From Candidatus Sulfopaludibacter sp. SbA3 (lineage in GTDB: Bacteria; Acidobacteriota; Terriglobia; Bryobacterales; Bryobacteraceae), in assembly GCA_945893365.1 (NCBI GenBank), contig CAMDED010000009.1, positions 24,986-88,985 of the forward strand: a stretch of 64,000 bases of DNA, given 5' to 3'. The notes beneath the pieces were generated by a model. It did not search any database, was not told the origin of the DNA, and worked only from the letters and a program-made list of their open reading frames with translations. This document shows, piece after piece, positions 9,768 to 19,106 of this stretch (position 1 is the stretch's first letter; every line of letters starts with the position of its first letter). Made by a program: the position numbers and the translations under genes.

Positions 9768-11747
9768 TTAGACGGAATGCCCGGCGGTCTCGACCACGGC
9801 CTCGGAAATCTGCCCGAGATACTTGCCGTCGCACATCACGTCCGCCGCGATCGCGAAGCGAGGCGCCGCCGGCGCCCAGTCCTTCGGAATCGAGATCTCG
9901 AACGATCGCGCGCCTTTCGCGTTCGCGGGCACGTCGAACTTGAGCACGCCGGGCTCGATGCGCCACTCCGCCGGGGCCACCAGCGACACCTCGACCTTCA
10001 TCGCCGACGGCTTGTAGTTCTGCACGCGCACTTCGGCCTTCTGCCGGCTCCCCGCGGCGAGCAGCATCTGATAAGGATAGATCTTGAGCCAGCTTGGATC
10101 GAGCCCGAAATTCACTTCTCCCTCAGGCAAAATCTGAGCGAAAAGCTGCTGCTGCTTGCGGAACTTCTGCTCGGTTGCGAGCAAGGTCGTTTTATCGATC
10201 GCATACGGTTTTCCGTGTCCCGGGGCGATCATCGTGGGCTCATGCTGAATCATGTTGTGGATCGATTTCATATGGCTGTCGTTCTCCACGTGATTGCGGA
10301 AGATCAGGTTATGGCGCAGCGTGCCGTCGTTGCGGGGATTCGGAAAGAACGCGTCGCCCGTGAATGCCAGACGGTTGCCATCGATGGTTGTAAACAACGC
10401 CATCTGGTACTCCGTGTGACCCGGCGAATGCGTGATTTCGAATTCGAATTCCTCCCACTTGAACCGCTCGCCGTGCTTGAAAGACCGCGAGACTTTGAAC
10501 GGCTCGCCGAGCGTGCAGCCGAGATTGTGCCCGCGCGGGTTTTCGAAAATGTCCACCATGTTTTCGTAGCACCAGACCTTCGTGCCATGATGGCGCGCGA
10601 GATGGGGGAACCCGTTCATGTGGTCGTCATGCATATGGCTGGGCATGGCGACGTCGACGGACTTCACGCCGTAGGCTCGCTTTAATTCATCGATCGAATG
10701 CTCCACGAAACGGATTCGGTCCGTAGCGGCGGTGGCGCGCTCGAAGTTGCCGAAGTGGAGGCCGGAAGCCGAGCCGTAGTCGATGAACATCGCCTTTCCG
10801 CTGTTGCTGACGATGGCGTAGAACGACGATGTGGTTTGGAAGTGGGCAATGAAATGGGGGCTCACCGCGTAGGGCCGGTTTTCTTCAACCGGATCGGCGC
10901 CGGTTTGGAAGCGGTAGTAATCGGTGAGGCCGCGGATGGTTTGGGCGATTGCCGAATCGGGGTCCGGGACCGCGTCGCCGTGCGAGGGGCACAACAGCGC
11001 CGGCTTCTGCTCGCGCAGGCGCGCAAGCGAGTAGATGCCAAGGTCGATTCCTTCGGAACCGCCGTAGTTGACCTGCGTGTCGTAAAGGTTCGGAATCTTG
11101 CCCGCGGAATGCATCAGGTCGCCCGAGAAAGCCACCCGCCGGCCGTCGATCGTGGCAAGCAGAGTGATCGCGCCGAGCGTATGGCCGGGCGTGGGGAGAA
11201 CGAAGAAATCCGTGGTGTTCCAGCGGAAGGTCGAGTAGTCGGCGAGGTCGCGCGCGACGGGAATGTTTTCCGTGATCGTATTGAAGTCGTTGCGAACGTA
11301 GTAGAGGTGAAACACGCGCCGGTTGCGCCAGAAATTCTCGGCGTCGGCGAAGAGGTGGCGCTCATGCGCTGGGACGGCGATCGGGATGCCGCGCGCGGCG
11401 GCCTTGTAGTCGCCCTGGCATTGGTCGCGATGATGGTGGGTGTGGAGAATCCAATCGACTTTCGAAATGCCGAGATCGCGCAGATGGTCGAGAATCTTGC
11501 CCGAACCGAAATCGACCAGAACCGCGGAGGAGCCGTTGCGAATAACGTAAACACGGCAGGTGTCGTCAAACGCGAACAGGTTTTCCGACAGGCGCTGTGG
11601 CTTGCCGGATGGAGCAAACGAGGTGCGGCCGTAGGAACGCCGGACGCTCGATTTGTCCTGTGAGGGCGTGCTTTGGGCTTGGGCGGAGAGAGGGGCGGCG
11701 AGTCCGGCCGTCGTCCCCAGAAAGTTGCGTCGCGTGGGGGTGGACAT
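9768..11747 (-). CDS. Secreted tandem metallo-beta-lactamase-fold hydrolase
   Basis: 659 residues with a Tat-like leader (TRRNFLGTTAGLAAPL) followed by two MBL-fold domains in one chain. The first has HTHHHRDQ near residue 102; the second has SHMHDDH near residue 373 with a later PGHTEYQ and APGHGKP. Both keep recognisable metal-binding histidines and aspartates. A C-terminal beta-rich region (about 560-655, with repeated V/E patterns) looks like an Ig-like accessory domain. Substrate is unknown; the periplasmic location is inferred from the leader. The gene lies 44 bases upstream of the dehydratase gene on the same strand and could share its transcript. Confidence 0.82.
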   Translation of the reverse strand: MSTPTRRNFLGTTAGLAAPLSAQAQSTPSQDKSSVRRSYGRTSFAPSGKPQRLSENLFAFDDTCRVYVIRNGSSAVLVDFGSGKILDHLRDLGISKVDWILHTHHHRDQCQGDYKAAARGIPIAVPAHERHLFADAENFWRNRRVFHLYYVRNDFNTITENIPVARDLADYSTFRWNTTDFFVLPTPGHTLGAITLLATIDGRRVAFSGDLMHSAGKIPNLYDTQVNYGGSEGIDLGIYSLARLREQKPALLCPSHGDAVPDPDSAIAQTIRGLTDYYRFQTGADPVEENRPYAVSPHFIAHFQTTSSFYAIVSNSGKAMFIDYGSASGLHFGNFERATAATDRIRFVEHSIDELKRAYGVKSVDVAMPSHMHDDHMNGFPHLARHHGTKVWCYENMVDIFENPRGHNLGCTLGEPFKVSRSFKHGERFKWEEFEFEITHSPGHTEYQMALFTTIDGNRLAFTGDAFFPNPRNDGTLRHNLIFRNHVENDSHMKSIHNMIQHEPTMIAPGHGKPYAIDKTTLLATEQKFRKQQQLFAQILPEGEVNFGLDPSWLKIYPYQMLLAAGSRQKAEVRVQNYKPSAMKVEVSLVAPAEWRIEPGVLKFDVPANAKGARSFEISIPKDWAPAAPRFAIAADVMCDGKYLGQISEAVVETAGHSV

Positions 11748-11801
11748 TCCGAGATACTACCACGGCCGGCGTGATGGCGGGCAAGATAGAATGAGGAGCC
11801 G

Positions 11802-12914
11802 ATGCGGCCGCTCGATGGAATTCGCGTACTGGATCTGACCCGGCTGCTGCCCGGAGCCTCCGCAACGCAGACACTGGCGAATTTCGGCGCCGAAGTCGTC
11901 AAAGTGGAGCAGCCGGGCCGCGGCGATTATGCGCGCTTCATGCCGCCGCTGATCGAGGGCCAGGGCGCAATGTTCACGCTGCTGAACCGGGGGAAGAAAT
12001 CCGTCGCTCTCGATTTGAAGAATCCGCGCGGGCGAAACGCCTTGTTGACGCTTGCGGAATCGGCCGATGTACTGATCGAAAGCTTCCGGCCCGGCGTGCT
12101 CGATCGTCTGGGCGTTGGATGGGACGCGCTCCGCGCACGGAATCCGCGCCTCATCTACGTGCCGCTCACAGGATACGGACAAACGGGCGCGCGGGCGCTC
12201 GATGCGGGGCACGACGTGAACTACATGGCGCTCGGTGGCGCGCTCGGAGAAATGGAAGGGATTCCCGGCGTGCAGTTCGCGGACCTCGCGGGTGGAGCCA
12301 TGCAGACCGTCATCGGCGTCCTTCTGGCCCTTGCGGCGCGCGAGAAAACCGGCCGGGGACAACTGGTGGATGTCGCGATGCTTGATGGCGTAGTCTCCCT
12401 GCTGACCATCCCCCTCACATGGCTCAATGCGGGCGCGGGAGAGAACATCCTGACGGGGCGCTACGCCTGTTACAGCGTTTATGGGACTGCGGACGGGCGC
12501 AGTCTCGCCGTCGGCGCGCTTGAACCGAAGTTCTGGAATTCGGTGTGCGAGGCGCTCGGGTTCCCGGAGTTCGCCCCCGACCAGTTTGCGGGCGATCCCC
12601 GGCGCACCGGGATTAAGGACGCCGTGAGCGCGGCGTTTCTTACGCGGACCGCTGAGGAATGGCTCGCGGCATTCGCGCGCGCCGACGCCTGCGTCACGCT
12701 GGTACGCTCCATCGCCGAGACGTTCGCCGATGAAGAGCTTCGCGCGCGTGGAACGGTGGTGAGGCTCGACGGCATGGACCACATCGGAGTCACTCCGAAA
12801 CTCGAAGAAACGCCGGGCGAATTGGGCGGGACGCCGCCTGCGCTTGGCGAACACACCCGCGAAGTGCTCCGCGCGGCCGGGATAACGGAGAACGAATTGG
12901 AGGAATCATGTTGA
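11802..12914 (+). CDS. CaiB/BaiF CoA-transferase family protein, alpha-methylacyl-CoA racemase-like
   Basis: A 370-residue CoA-dependent enzyme with an excellent ribosome site (GAGGAG five bases before ATG 11802). The N-terminus LDGIRVLDLTRLLPGASA is the family signature. GHDVNYMALGG (His137) and FADLAGGAM (Asp161) match the catalytic His/Asp pair of alpha-methylacyl-CoA racemase better than the single Asp of formyl-CoA transferase. Racemisation of a 2-methylacyl-CoA is therefore more likely than CoA transfer, but this is inference. Its stop overlaps the next gene by seven bases, starting a coupled three-gene run. Confidence 0.85.
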   Translation: MRPLDGIRVLDLTRLLPGASATQTLANFGAEVVKVEQPGRGDYARFMPPLIEGQGAMFTLLNRGKKSVALDLKNPRGRNALLTLAESADVLIESFRPGVLDRLGVGWDALRARNPRLIYVPLTGYGQTGARALDAGHDVNYMALGGALGEMEGIPGVQFADLAGGAMQTVIGVLLALAAREKTGRGQLVDVAMLDGVVSLLTIPLTWLNAGAGENILTGRYACYSVYGTADGRSLAVGALEPKFWNSVCEALGFPEFAPDQFAGDPRRTGIKDAVSAAFLTRTAEEWLAAFARADACVTLVRSIAETFADEELRARGTVVRLDGMDHIGVTPKLEETPGELGGTPPALGEHTREVLRAAGITENELEESC

Positions 12915-13984
12915 CACGCCGCGCGCTGCTTGCGGCCGCTTCCCTGCCCCGGTTACTCGCCCAGAAGCCGGGCCCGAACAAGCCGGCGATCAAGATCGCG
13001 ATGGGAGTCGGCGACCTGTTGCCGGACACCCTGCGTTTTGTGAAGCAGATCGGAGTCGACTGGATTGCCGCGCCGGCGCGCCTCGGGGGCGAAGGCCCCT
13101 ACCGCCCGCTGGTTCCCCCTCCTGGCCGCCCACCTGGCGGAACGCCGCAACCTTGGCAGGAGAGCGAAATCCGGCGCATCAAGGAACACGCCGAAGCGTC
13201 GGGCCTTCACGTAGGATCGCTTCCGCTGCCCGCCTGTCCGAACGCGGTGCTCGGCAAACCCGAGCGCGACCGCGATCTGGAGAACGCGCGCGACGCCATT
13301 CGCATCGCAGGTCGCGTGGGTATTCCGGTGCTCGAATACAATTTTCTCGCCGTCCGGGCGAGCGCCGGCTACTACAGTACCGAAGGCCGGGGCGGAGCCG
13401 CCATGCGCGCCTACGACTACAACCGCGTCAAGGATCAGCCGCCGTTTCCGGAACTGGGAGAGGTTTCGAAAGAACGGATGTGGGAAAGGCTGACCTACTT
13501 TCTGAAAGCTCTCGTGCCTGCGGCGGAGGAAGCCGGCGTGCTGCTCGCGATGCATCCGAACGATCCTCCCGTCGCGAAATTCAGAGGCGCGGAACAGCCC
13601 GTGCGCAGCATCGCCGATATGAGGCGGCTGATCGAAACGGTCCCCGGCAAGGCCAACGGCATCACGCTCGACACTGGCGTGATCACTGAAATGGGCGGAA
13701 ACGCGGCCGCGGAAATTCGCTATTTCGGGACCCGTGGACGCATCCACCACGTCCACTTCCGTAACGTGCAAGTGGACACGCCGAACGAAAAGTACCTCGA
13801 AACCTTCATCGACGAGGGACAGGCCAACCTCCTCGCGGCGATGCGCGCCTTCCACGAAACCGGCTATTCGCAAATGATTATCCCGGATCATACGCCGGAA
13901 ATCACAGGCGATACGAAAGGAAACTACGCGGGTTGGGCGTTCTCCATCGGGTACATGAAGGCGCTTCACAGGGCGGCGCTGTGA
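12908..13984 (+). CDS. Secreted TIM-barrel sugar isomerase / mannonate-dehydratase-like protein
   Basis: 358 residues with a short twin-arginine-like leader (TRRALLAAASLPRLLAQ). The rest resembles UxuA/xylose-isomerase-like TIM barrels: LAMHPNDPP, then GITLDTGVITEMGG, HHVHFRNV and DHTPEITGD supply the His, Asp and Glu residues expected for a metal site. ATG 12908 follows GGAGGAATC and overlaps the CaiB-type gene. Such exported relatives are common in acidobacteria and their reactions are mostly unassigned, so mannonate dehydration is only a family guess. Confidence 0.8.
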   Translation: MLTRRALLAAASLPRLLAQKPGPNKPAIKIAMGVGDLLPDTLRFVKQIGVDWIAAPARLGGEGPYRPLVPPPGRPPGGTPQPWQESEIRRIKEHAEASGLHVGSLPLPACPNAVLGKPERDRDLENARDAIRIAGRVGIPVLEYNFLAVRASAGYYSTEGRGGAAMRAYDYNRVKDQPPFPELGEVSKERMWERLTYFLKALVPAAEEAGVLLAMHPNDPPVAKFRGAEQPVRSIADMRRLIETVPGKANGITLDTGVITEMGGNAAAEIRYFGTRGRIHHVHFRNVQVDTPNEKYLETFIDEGQANLLAAMRAFHETGYSQMIIPDHTPEITGDTKGNYAGWAFSIGYMKALHRAAL

Positions 13985-14793
13985 GAATCCCGCTTCTGTC
14001 GCTGTGTTTCGTCTCGTATGGCTTCGCGCAAGTCACGGTGCTTACGCTTGCTCAGGTGAAACTCCAGAGCCGCCTTGAGCGATATGAAGGAAAGAACGAA
14101 GTCCGTGGGGACACGCTGAAGAGCCTCTTCGAAGAAGCCGGCTGCGCGGGCGAGTGGCTTACAGCGCAGGGAATCAAGAGCAACCCGAGACCGAATGTGA
14201 TCTGCACGTTGAAAGGGCAACAGGAGAACGTCATCGTAGTAGGCGCGCATTACGACAAGACCTACGACGGCGACGGCGTGGTCGACAATTGGAGCGGCGC
14301 CGGGCTCCTGCCCAGCCTCTATGAAAGTTTGGCCGGTAAGCCGCGGAGGCATACGTTCGTGTTCGTGGGCTTCACGGACGAGGAGAAAGGCCTTGTCGGC
14401 TCGGAGTATTACGTGAAGTCCCTGAAGCCCGAGGATCTCGCGAGAACTCGTGCCATGGTGAACATCGATTCGGTGGGATTATCCTCGACGAAAATCTGGA
14501 CGAGCCGGGCCGACAAGGCTTTGCTCGACTATCTGTTTCGCGCCGCCGCGGCGCTGAACCTTCCCGTCGACGGAATTGACGTCGACAAGGTGGGCGATTC
14601 GGATTCGCATCCGTTCGCCCGGCGCAAGATCCCAGTGATCGATTTCCATTCCATCACTCAGGACACGCTGCGCATACTTCATTCGCGTTACGACAAACTC
14701 AGCGCAATCAGCCGTGACGACTACTACGCCACCTACAGATTGATTTCCGTGTATCTGGCCTATCTCGACTCGAAGCTCGACGCCGGCGACTAG
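13981..14793 (+). CDS. Secreted M28-family metallopeptidase
   Basis: 270 residues from GTG 13981, whose last two bases form the TGA of the upstream gene (GTGA overlap); an upstream in-frame start would sit deep inside that gene. A short signal peptide (LLSLCFVSYGFAQ) leads into an M28 zinc-aminopeptidase core. The metal ligands are recognisable: HYDKTYDGDGVVDNWSGAG, the general-base region DEEKG, then NIDSVG and IDFHS. The M28 fold is compact and has no extra domains. It is the last gene of the coupled run and ends 48 bases before a hairpin. Confidence 0.85.
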   Translation: MRIPLLSLCFVSYGFAQVTVLTLAQVKLQSRLERYEGKNEVRGDTLKSLFEEAGCAGEWLTAQGIKSNPRPNVICTLKGQQENVIVVGAHYDKTYDGDGVVDNWSGAGLLPSLYESLAGKPRRHTFVFVGFTDEEKGLVGSEYYVKSLKPEDLARTRAMVNIDSVGLSSTKIWTSRADKALLDYLFRAAAALNLPVDGIDVDKVGDSDSHPFARRKIPVIDFHSITQDTLRILHSRYDKLSAISRDDYYATYRLISVYLAYLDSKLDAGD

Positions 14794-14840
14794 ACCTTGG
14801 AACGAAGCAACTGTTGCAATCGGCATCCGGTGGTGGTGGT

Positions 14841-14872
14841 GAGGCAGGCGATCGTCTTTCGTCGCCTGCCTC
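14841..14872. terminator. Hairpin between convergent genes, likely bidirectional terminator
   Basis: Perfect 11-bp stem, GAGGCAGGCGA (14841-14851) pairing with TCGCCTGCCTC (14862-14872), with a 10-nt loop. It sits in the 104-base gap between the ends of the M28 peptidase and UlaG-like genes. No long T-run follows on either side, so intrinsic termination is not certain. Confidence 0.55.
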
Positions 14873-14897
14873 CTGACGGCGATGGCCTGCGCCACCA

Positions 14898-15683
14898 CTA
14901 AACCCCGAACAGGAAAGGTTTCCCGTGTTCCATCTCCTGGTACCCGACGTCCGGCGCGCGCAGGCGTAGGGAGGCCCGGAACTGCTTCGGGTCCACGGCG
15001 TTATCGGCGAACATGTCATAGTGGCACGGAATGGCCGCTTTGGGGCCGATTTTGCCCACCAATTGCGCTGCCTCCCAATGCGAGAGATTGTTGAAGCCTC
15101 CGTTGATGCAGGTGATCATGATATCGGGCTTGTGCCGCGCGGCGGACGCGAGCAACTCCGTGTAATCGGTATCGCCCGTCATGTACACGCACGGACCGTT
15201 CGCGAACTTGAACACATAACCCATGTGATTGAGATCCGTGTCGTCCGTGGGCAGAGCGAAAGCGCCGTGTATGAGGACCTCGTGGAACTCGAGTTCGCAA
15301 TCGGGCCACGCGGGAACGATGCGGCCGCTCTCGACGCCCTCCGCGCGATAGACATCGCAGCTCGGATGGGGGCCGATGAACTTCATTGTCTCCTTGTTTC
15401 GCAGACCCCGAATCGTCGACGGATCGGTGTGGTCGCGGTGGTTGTGGGTGCAGGCGTAGAGATCGACGTCGAGATCTTCGGGCGGGATCAGGACGGGTAC
15501 GCGGCGCGCCAGATCGACGCCGCAGTCCGCGTAGACCGTGGCGCAGCTATCGGTAAGGTACATGTCCGTCGAGAGCAGCGTGCCCTCGGGCGTCTTGAAA
15601 ATGAAGCCGTTCTGGCCGAGCCACCAGATTCCCAGAGATCCGCGCGGCACGGGATACGCGCGGATTTTCCGCATGAGTGTCAT
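14898..15683 (-). CDS. MBL-fold hydrolase, UlaG-like
   Basis: 261 residues, cytoplasmic, no leader. GIWWLGQNGFIFKTPEG at the start and the metal motif THNHRDHTDP (around residue 80) match UlaG/L-ascorbate-6-phosphate-lactonase-like proteins. Further ligands lie in GDTDYTEL and PCHYDMF. The family hydrolyses phosphorylated lactones or related compounds. No ascorbate or sugar phosphotransferase genes are nearby to support the ascorbate role, so only the fold and a lactonase-type activity are proposed. Convergent with the M28 gene across the hairpin. Confidence 0.82.
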   Translation of the reverse strand: MTLMRKIRAYPVPRGSLGIWWLGQNGFIFKTPEGTLLSTDMYLTDSCATVYADCGVDLARRVPVLIPPEDLDVDLYACTHNHRDHTDPSTIRGLRNKETMKFIGPHPSCDVYRAEGVESGRIVPAWPDCELEFHEVLIHGAFALPTDDTDLNHMGYVFKFANGPCVYMTGDTDYTELLASAARHKPDIMITCINGGFNNLSHWEAAQLVGKIGPKAAIPCHYDMFADNAVDPKQFRASLRLRAPDVGYQEMEHGKPFLFGV

Positions 15684-15929
15684 GAACGTATTGTAGCGGG
15701 GCCTTTCCTGAAAGGGCCGCGTGGATGGCGCGCTGGCATCCGCCGCAGACCTGCAATTTCCTCCCTGTAGGCGAGGCGCAAGTAGGGCCGGAAGCCTTGT
15801 CGATGGCGGCGGCGCTCAGGATGCCGAGTTTCAGCAGGGGCTATGCTTCGACTTCATCCGCATCCATTGCTCCGTCGTGCGTGGTCTCAACAGGCGCCGC
15901 AGGTCGCCAACTGCTGTGAGTGCTCCGCA
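15684..15929. other. Intergenic stretch, no recognisable gene
   Basis: Upstream region of the UlaG-like gene on the minus strand, leading into a decayed gene on the plus strand. One 64-codon plus-strand frame starting MARWHPPQTC is open but matches nothing I know, and its frame breaks before the recognisable remnant that follows. Confidence 0.3.
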
Positions 15930-16167
15930 CGGCCCGGCACAGCCTCGGCTACGCCGACTCCGGCGCCCACGCCGTCAAAAGCACATCGACCTCGTCGCGT
16001 TCAACGTCGGCATCCAGAAGCAGAACCTTCTTTTCGGATACGTTCCACGAAGTTTACCGGCTCACCGGATTGAGGAAGGTACAAGTACTCGAACGACAGG
16101 CCGGGCTTTGGTATCGACATCAAAGAAGCGCTCGCCGCCAAGTCCACCTTTAGTATCCCTTGCGGTT
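15930..16167 (+). pseudogene. Decayed C-terminal fragment of an enolase-superfamily (RspA/ManD-like) dehydratase
   Basis: No single frame is open, but successive frames read HIDLVAFNVGIQKQN at about 15985-16030 and then YSNDRPGFGIDIKEALAAK at about 16092-16150. These match in order the C-terminal signature of mannonate/galactonate dehydratase-like members of the mandelate racemase group, in which a GIQ block is followed by a PGLGVDIDE block. An earlier HGP-like block near 15925-15950 is in another frame. At least two frameshifts are needed, and the catalytic barrel upstream is missing. The call rests on remembered family patterns. Confidence 0.5.
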
Positions 16168-16194
16168 AGTCTCGGAGAACGAGGCCGAAGCCTT

Positions 16195-18609
16195 TTAATA
16201 CTCAGAGGTTGTCCGGCGGCCCACGGGCTCGCCGCGAAGCCAGATATAGAGTGGCGAGCGGGGAGCGGGGGAAGGCCAAGAGAGCAAAATCTTCAGGTTT
16301 TGTTTGCTCGGTTCGGCGGCGGGCGAGGGGAGGCCCTGAACGGGAAGGCCAATGGAGGGATCCCAGCCGGTCTTCTCGATGGTTTCCAGATGCCAGCCGT
16401 TCAGAACGCCGATAAAGGCCTGTTCGCCAGCCCGTTCGGCGGTCATCCGGAAAGATTCGATGCGAGGGAGGCCAACGATTTTGCCAATGATACGCGGGTC
16501 CGAGGTTCCTTGCTCGGCGGTTGCCACGGTGGCTGAAAGGGAACAACCAGGTTGACCAACGGCGCCGGGATCGAGGGAGAAGAAGATGGATTCACTGCCA
16601 TTGTTCATCAGGGGGGTGGAGCGGAGGGTTTCTTTGCGCAGCAACAATGCGGGCTCGAAGCAGAACAAATGCAGCGTGGGCTGGCCTTCCAGAGGACCGG
16701 TGGGAAGGGAGAAGCTGGAGGCGAGGCCCGCCGGAAGTTCACCGGGGCGCAGCTCTATGCCGAGGTTTTCCGGCAGTGAAACCGTTAGGTTCCCGATGCG
16801 AGGGCGCGGAGGAAGGATCTGCAAAGCCTCGGGCAGGCGCACAGGCTGCTGGACGCCTTCGATTCGGAGAGCCAGTTCGAGGCGGTCGCCCTTGAAGAGA
16901 CCATCGCCGAGCCGGATGAGGATCGGGCGGCCGCCGGCGGTGGGGTCGAATAGAGTGATCGTTGCGTCGGAACACTCGATGGCTTGGATGCGGTCCAGTC
17001 CCGTACCCTGGAGCGTGAAGCGCTGCTCGGTCTGACCGAGATTGGCGCGCAGGGGGAGGGAGGAAACGACCGGATGCGGAGGCAGGATGCGAACGGGTAC
17101 CTCTTCCTCACGCCCACCCGACTGTGTGAGAAGGAGGCGGTAGGCGCCGGCGCTCAGCCGGGAGGTGTTCAGGAAGATCTCAAGGTGCGCTTGGGGGGAC
17201 TCGGGGAGGGTGAATTCCAGCGGAAGGGAGACGGAGTTGCGTTCGCCGGTTCTTTGGAGAACCACCTTCCGGAGGAATTGGAAATCTGGCCCTTCCAGGC
17301 GCAGCACCATTTCACCGGCGCCGGCGATGAGGCGGTCGCGGGAGACCGGGGCTAGACGAGCCAAGGTGAGATCGGGGAGCTTATGGAGGTGGATCTCGCC
17401 TGCAACCTGAACCGTGTCCCAATCCCAATTCGCGGCGAGCCGGTAGAGACCCGGGGGCGGGTTGAGTCCGCTGAGATCGATTTCCAGAGCCTGCGATTCG
17501 GGAATGGGGCGTACTTTGACGGGTACCGGTTCGCCTGCTTGCGGCACGAGACGCCACTGCTCCAGACGGTCGAGCCAGCGCCATTCCGAGGTACTGGCCA
17601 GCCGAATGTAGGCGGTAGACTTGGTACCGGCGGGAAGGTGGGCGGCGCGGGGGAAGGTGACGGCCGGGGCGGCGGTGTCCGGGATCCGCACAGCCCAGAG
17701 GTAGGCTACGCGGGTTTTGGATTTTTGCGGTTCTCGTTTGGCGCAAAGGGTGAGGTTGGCAGGTTCGGGCGAGTTGACCAGGGCGGAACGGAAGTCGGTG
17801 CCTGGGAAGAGCATGGTGCGAAGGCTGAGGAACATCGAAGCGCCACCGGCGGCAAGCCCGACGGTGTTGCCGAGAAAGAGCCCTGCGACCGAGGCGGCCA
17901 AGGCGGCGGATTGTTGCATGCGAAGCGCGGGGTCGGGGGCGAGCGGATCAAACGTGGACAGGGATGGATTGAGCGCGTGCATGAGAACCGTTGCCTGCTG
18001 GTCCGTGGGCGCGTTGCGGTCCAGCTTGGGAAGGGCGACCCCATATCGCGTGGAGAAGCCGAGCAGGGCGGAGTTCATGTTCTCGGTGGCGTTGGGGGTG
18101 CGGTCCCAGGCGGCGAGGGTGTCGATGAGAGCTTCGGTCTGGGCGGTTTTCTCCGCGTAATCGGCCATCTGGGCAATCAACTCCCGGTCCTTCTTCAGCA
18201 GCGAATTGAGTTTGCCTTTGTCCAGACCCTGGGGTCCGAACACGAGCCCGACGGAGCGAGTACGGAAGGGGATGGTCCATTCGGCGGAACCGGAGGCGGG
18301 TTTGGGATCGAGGATGGCGAGTTCGGGACGGTTTGGGGAGGAGGAATCCGAGGGGATTAGAATCATTGCGACGCGGGCTTGTTTGGACCGGTCATTGGGG
18401 AGATCGAGCGGGGCGTAAACGAGTTTTTGACCCGGCTGGAGAATGTTCATGGAGCGCAAGGGACGGGCGGTACGGTCCATGGCCGAGGGAAATACAGCGA
18501 TCTGAAAGCCTGCCAAGGGGATGCCTGCGGAGCATCCGCGTGGTACGGCCGGATGAGCTAACGGGATAAGGGAGGCGATAGCCAGAAGCCGTAGCAAGTC
18601 ACTCAGCAT
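16195..18609 (-). CDS. Large secreted protein of unknown function with Ig-like segments
   Basis: 804 residues. ATG 18609 is chosen because it is followed directly by a signal peptide (LLRLLAIASLIPLAHPAVP); the frame stays open 132 codons further upstream, but that part is arginine-rich and unlike protein. Residues about 240-290 contain a hydrophobic/glycine segment (LAASVAGLFLGNTVGLAAGG) that could be a membrane helix. The C-terminal half has repeated beta-strand patterns such as FTLQGTGLDRIQAIEC, reminiscent of IPT/TIG Ig-like folds. No catalytic motif is visible. It stands alone, and I do not recognise a function. Confidence 0.72.
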   Translation of the reverse strand: MLSDLLRLLAIASLIPLAHPAVPRGCSAGIPLAGFQIAVFPSAMDRTARPLRSMNILQPGQKLVYAPLDLPNDRSKQARVAMILIPSDSSSPNRPELAILDPKPASGSAEWTIPFRTRSVGLVFGPQGLDKGKLNSLLKKDRELIAQMADYAEKTAQTEALIDTLAAWDRTPNATENMNSALLGFSTRYGVALPKLDRNAPTDQQATVLMHALNPSLSTFDPLAPDPALRMQQSAALAASVAGLFLGNTVGLAAGGASMFLSLRTMLFPGTDFRSALVNSPEPANLTLCAKREPQKSKTRVAYLWAVRIPDTAAPAVTFPRAAHLPAGTKSTAYIRLASTSEWRWLDRLEQWRLVPQAGEPVPVKVRPIPESQALEIDLSGLNPPPGLYRLAANWDWDTVQVAGEIHLHKLPDLTLARLAPVSRDRLIAGAGEMVLRLEGPDFQFLRKVVLQRTGERNSVSLPLEFTLPESPQAHLEIFLNTSRLSAGAYRLLLTQSGGREEEVPVRILPPHPVVSSLPLRANLGQTEQRFTLQGTGLDRIQAIECSDATITLFDPTAGGRPILIRLGDGLFKGDRLELALRIEGVQQPVRLPEALQILPPRPRIGNLTVSLPENLGIELRPGELPAGLASSFSLPTGPLEGQPTLHLFCFEPALLLRKETLRSTPLMNNGSESIFFSLDPGAVGQPGCSLSATVATAEQGTSDPRIIGKIVGLPRIESFRMTAERAGEQAFIGVLNGWHLETIEKTGWDPSIGLPVQGLPSPAAEPSKQNLKILLSWPSPAPRSPLYIWLRGEPVGRRTTSEY

Positions 18610-19106
18610 GAGAACAAGTATGGCAGACGTGTTCGCGCGGATACCGGTTACAGCGGCTGCCGGGCGAGGGTTACCAGGCGGAGCCTTTCGAGCGCTTATT
18701 GAAATCGGGCGGTTAGCCGGGACATCGACCACCCTGGCCGCGCCGTTTGTAGATTCCGCAACCTCACTGAGCCAACGCCATACCGGCTCTCCGCCGCTCT
18801 CAAATTGACGGCCGCGTTGAGGAGTACTGGGAGGCTCGTCCGTTATGCGCCTGGCGACGCCATTCTTGTGCGTCCTCGTACCGCCGCCCGGCAACTCTTT
18901 CTGAAGGCAAGACCGGCAATCGTGCGGTGTTTTGCGCCGGCGCCGGCACACATATCGGGTCATATCGGTCCGGTGCTCAAAGTGGCCGTGCGGTGGCGTA
19001 ATCAAGCACCGCGGAGAGGTTTTTGTCTTCGCCGATGCACCGCTATCACCGGCGCGTAACTGGTACCATATAATACTGAGTCCGAGTTAATCGGCTTCGG
19101 CGTGTC
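18610..19106. other. Intergenic stretch between divergent genes
   Basis: Holds the upstream regions of the large secreted protein (minus) and the DUF3124 lipoprotein (plus). Open frames here are antisense extensions without family motifs. The only suggestive site is a TATAAT box close to the lipoprotein gene, listed separately. Confidence 0.35.
19069..19074 (+). promoter_or_regulatory. Possible -10 box of the DUF3124 gene
   Basis: A perfect TATAAT lies about 33 bases before ATG 19107. The sequence 17-18 bases upstream has no good TTGACA match, so this is a weak promoter prediction. Confidence 0.3.

Noticed and set aside
8812..9771. Long plus-strand open frame (319 codons) opposite the dehydratase gene
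   Set aside because: Antisense to a gene with conserved cluster ligands; composition is the mirror of a GC-rich coding strand and no motif is present.
9777..11663. Two plus-strand frames of about 300 and 320 codons opposite the double MBL gene
   Set aside because: Antisense shadows of a protein with two intact metal motifs; no ribosome sites or domains of their own.
12953..13969. Minus-strand frame of 338 codons opposite the TIM-barrel gene
   Set aside because: Shadow of a well-supported coupled gene; arginine/histidine-rich without any family pattern.
17383..18360. Plus-strand frame of 325 codons opposite the large secreted protein
   Set aside because: Glycine/arginine/glutamate-rich antisense frame. 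The minus-strand product has a signal peptide and consistent beta-strand pattern, so the minus strand is preferred.
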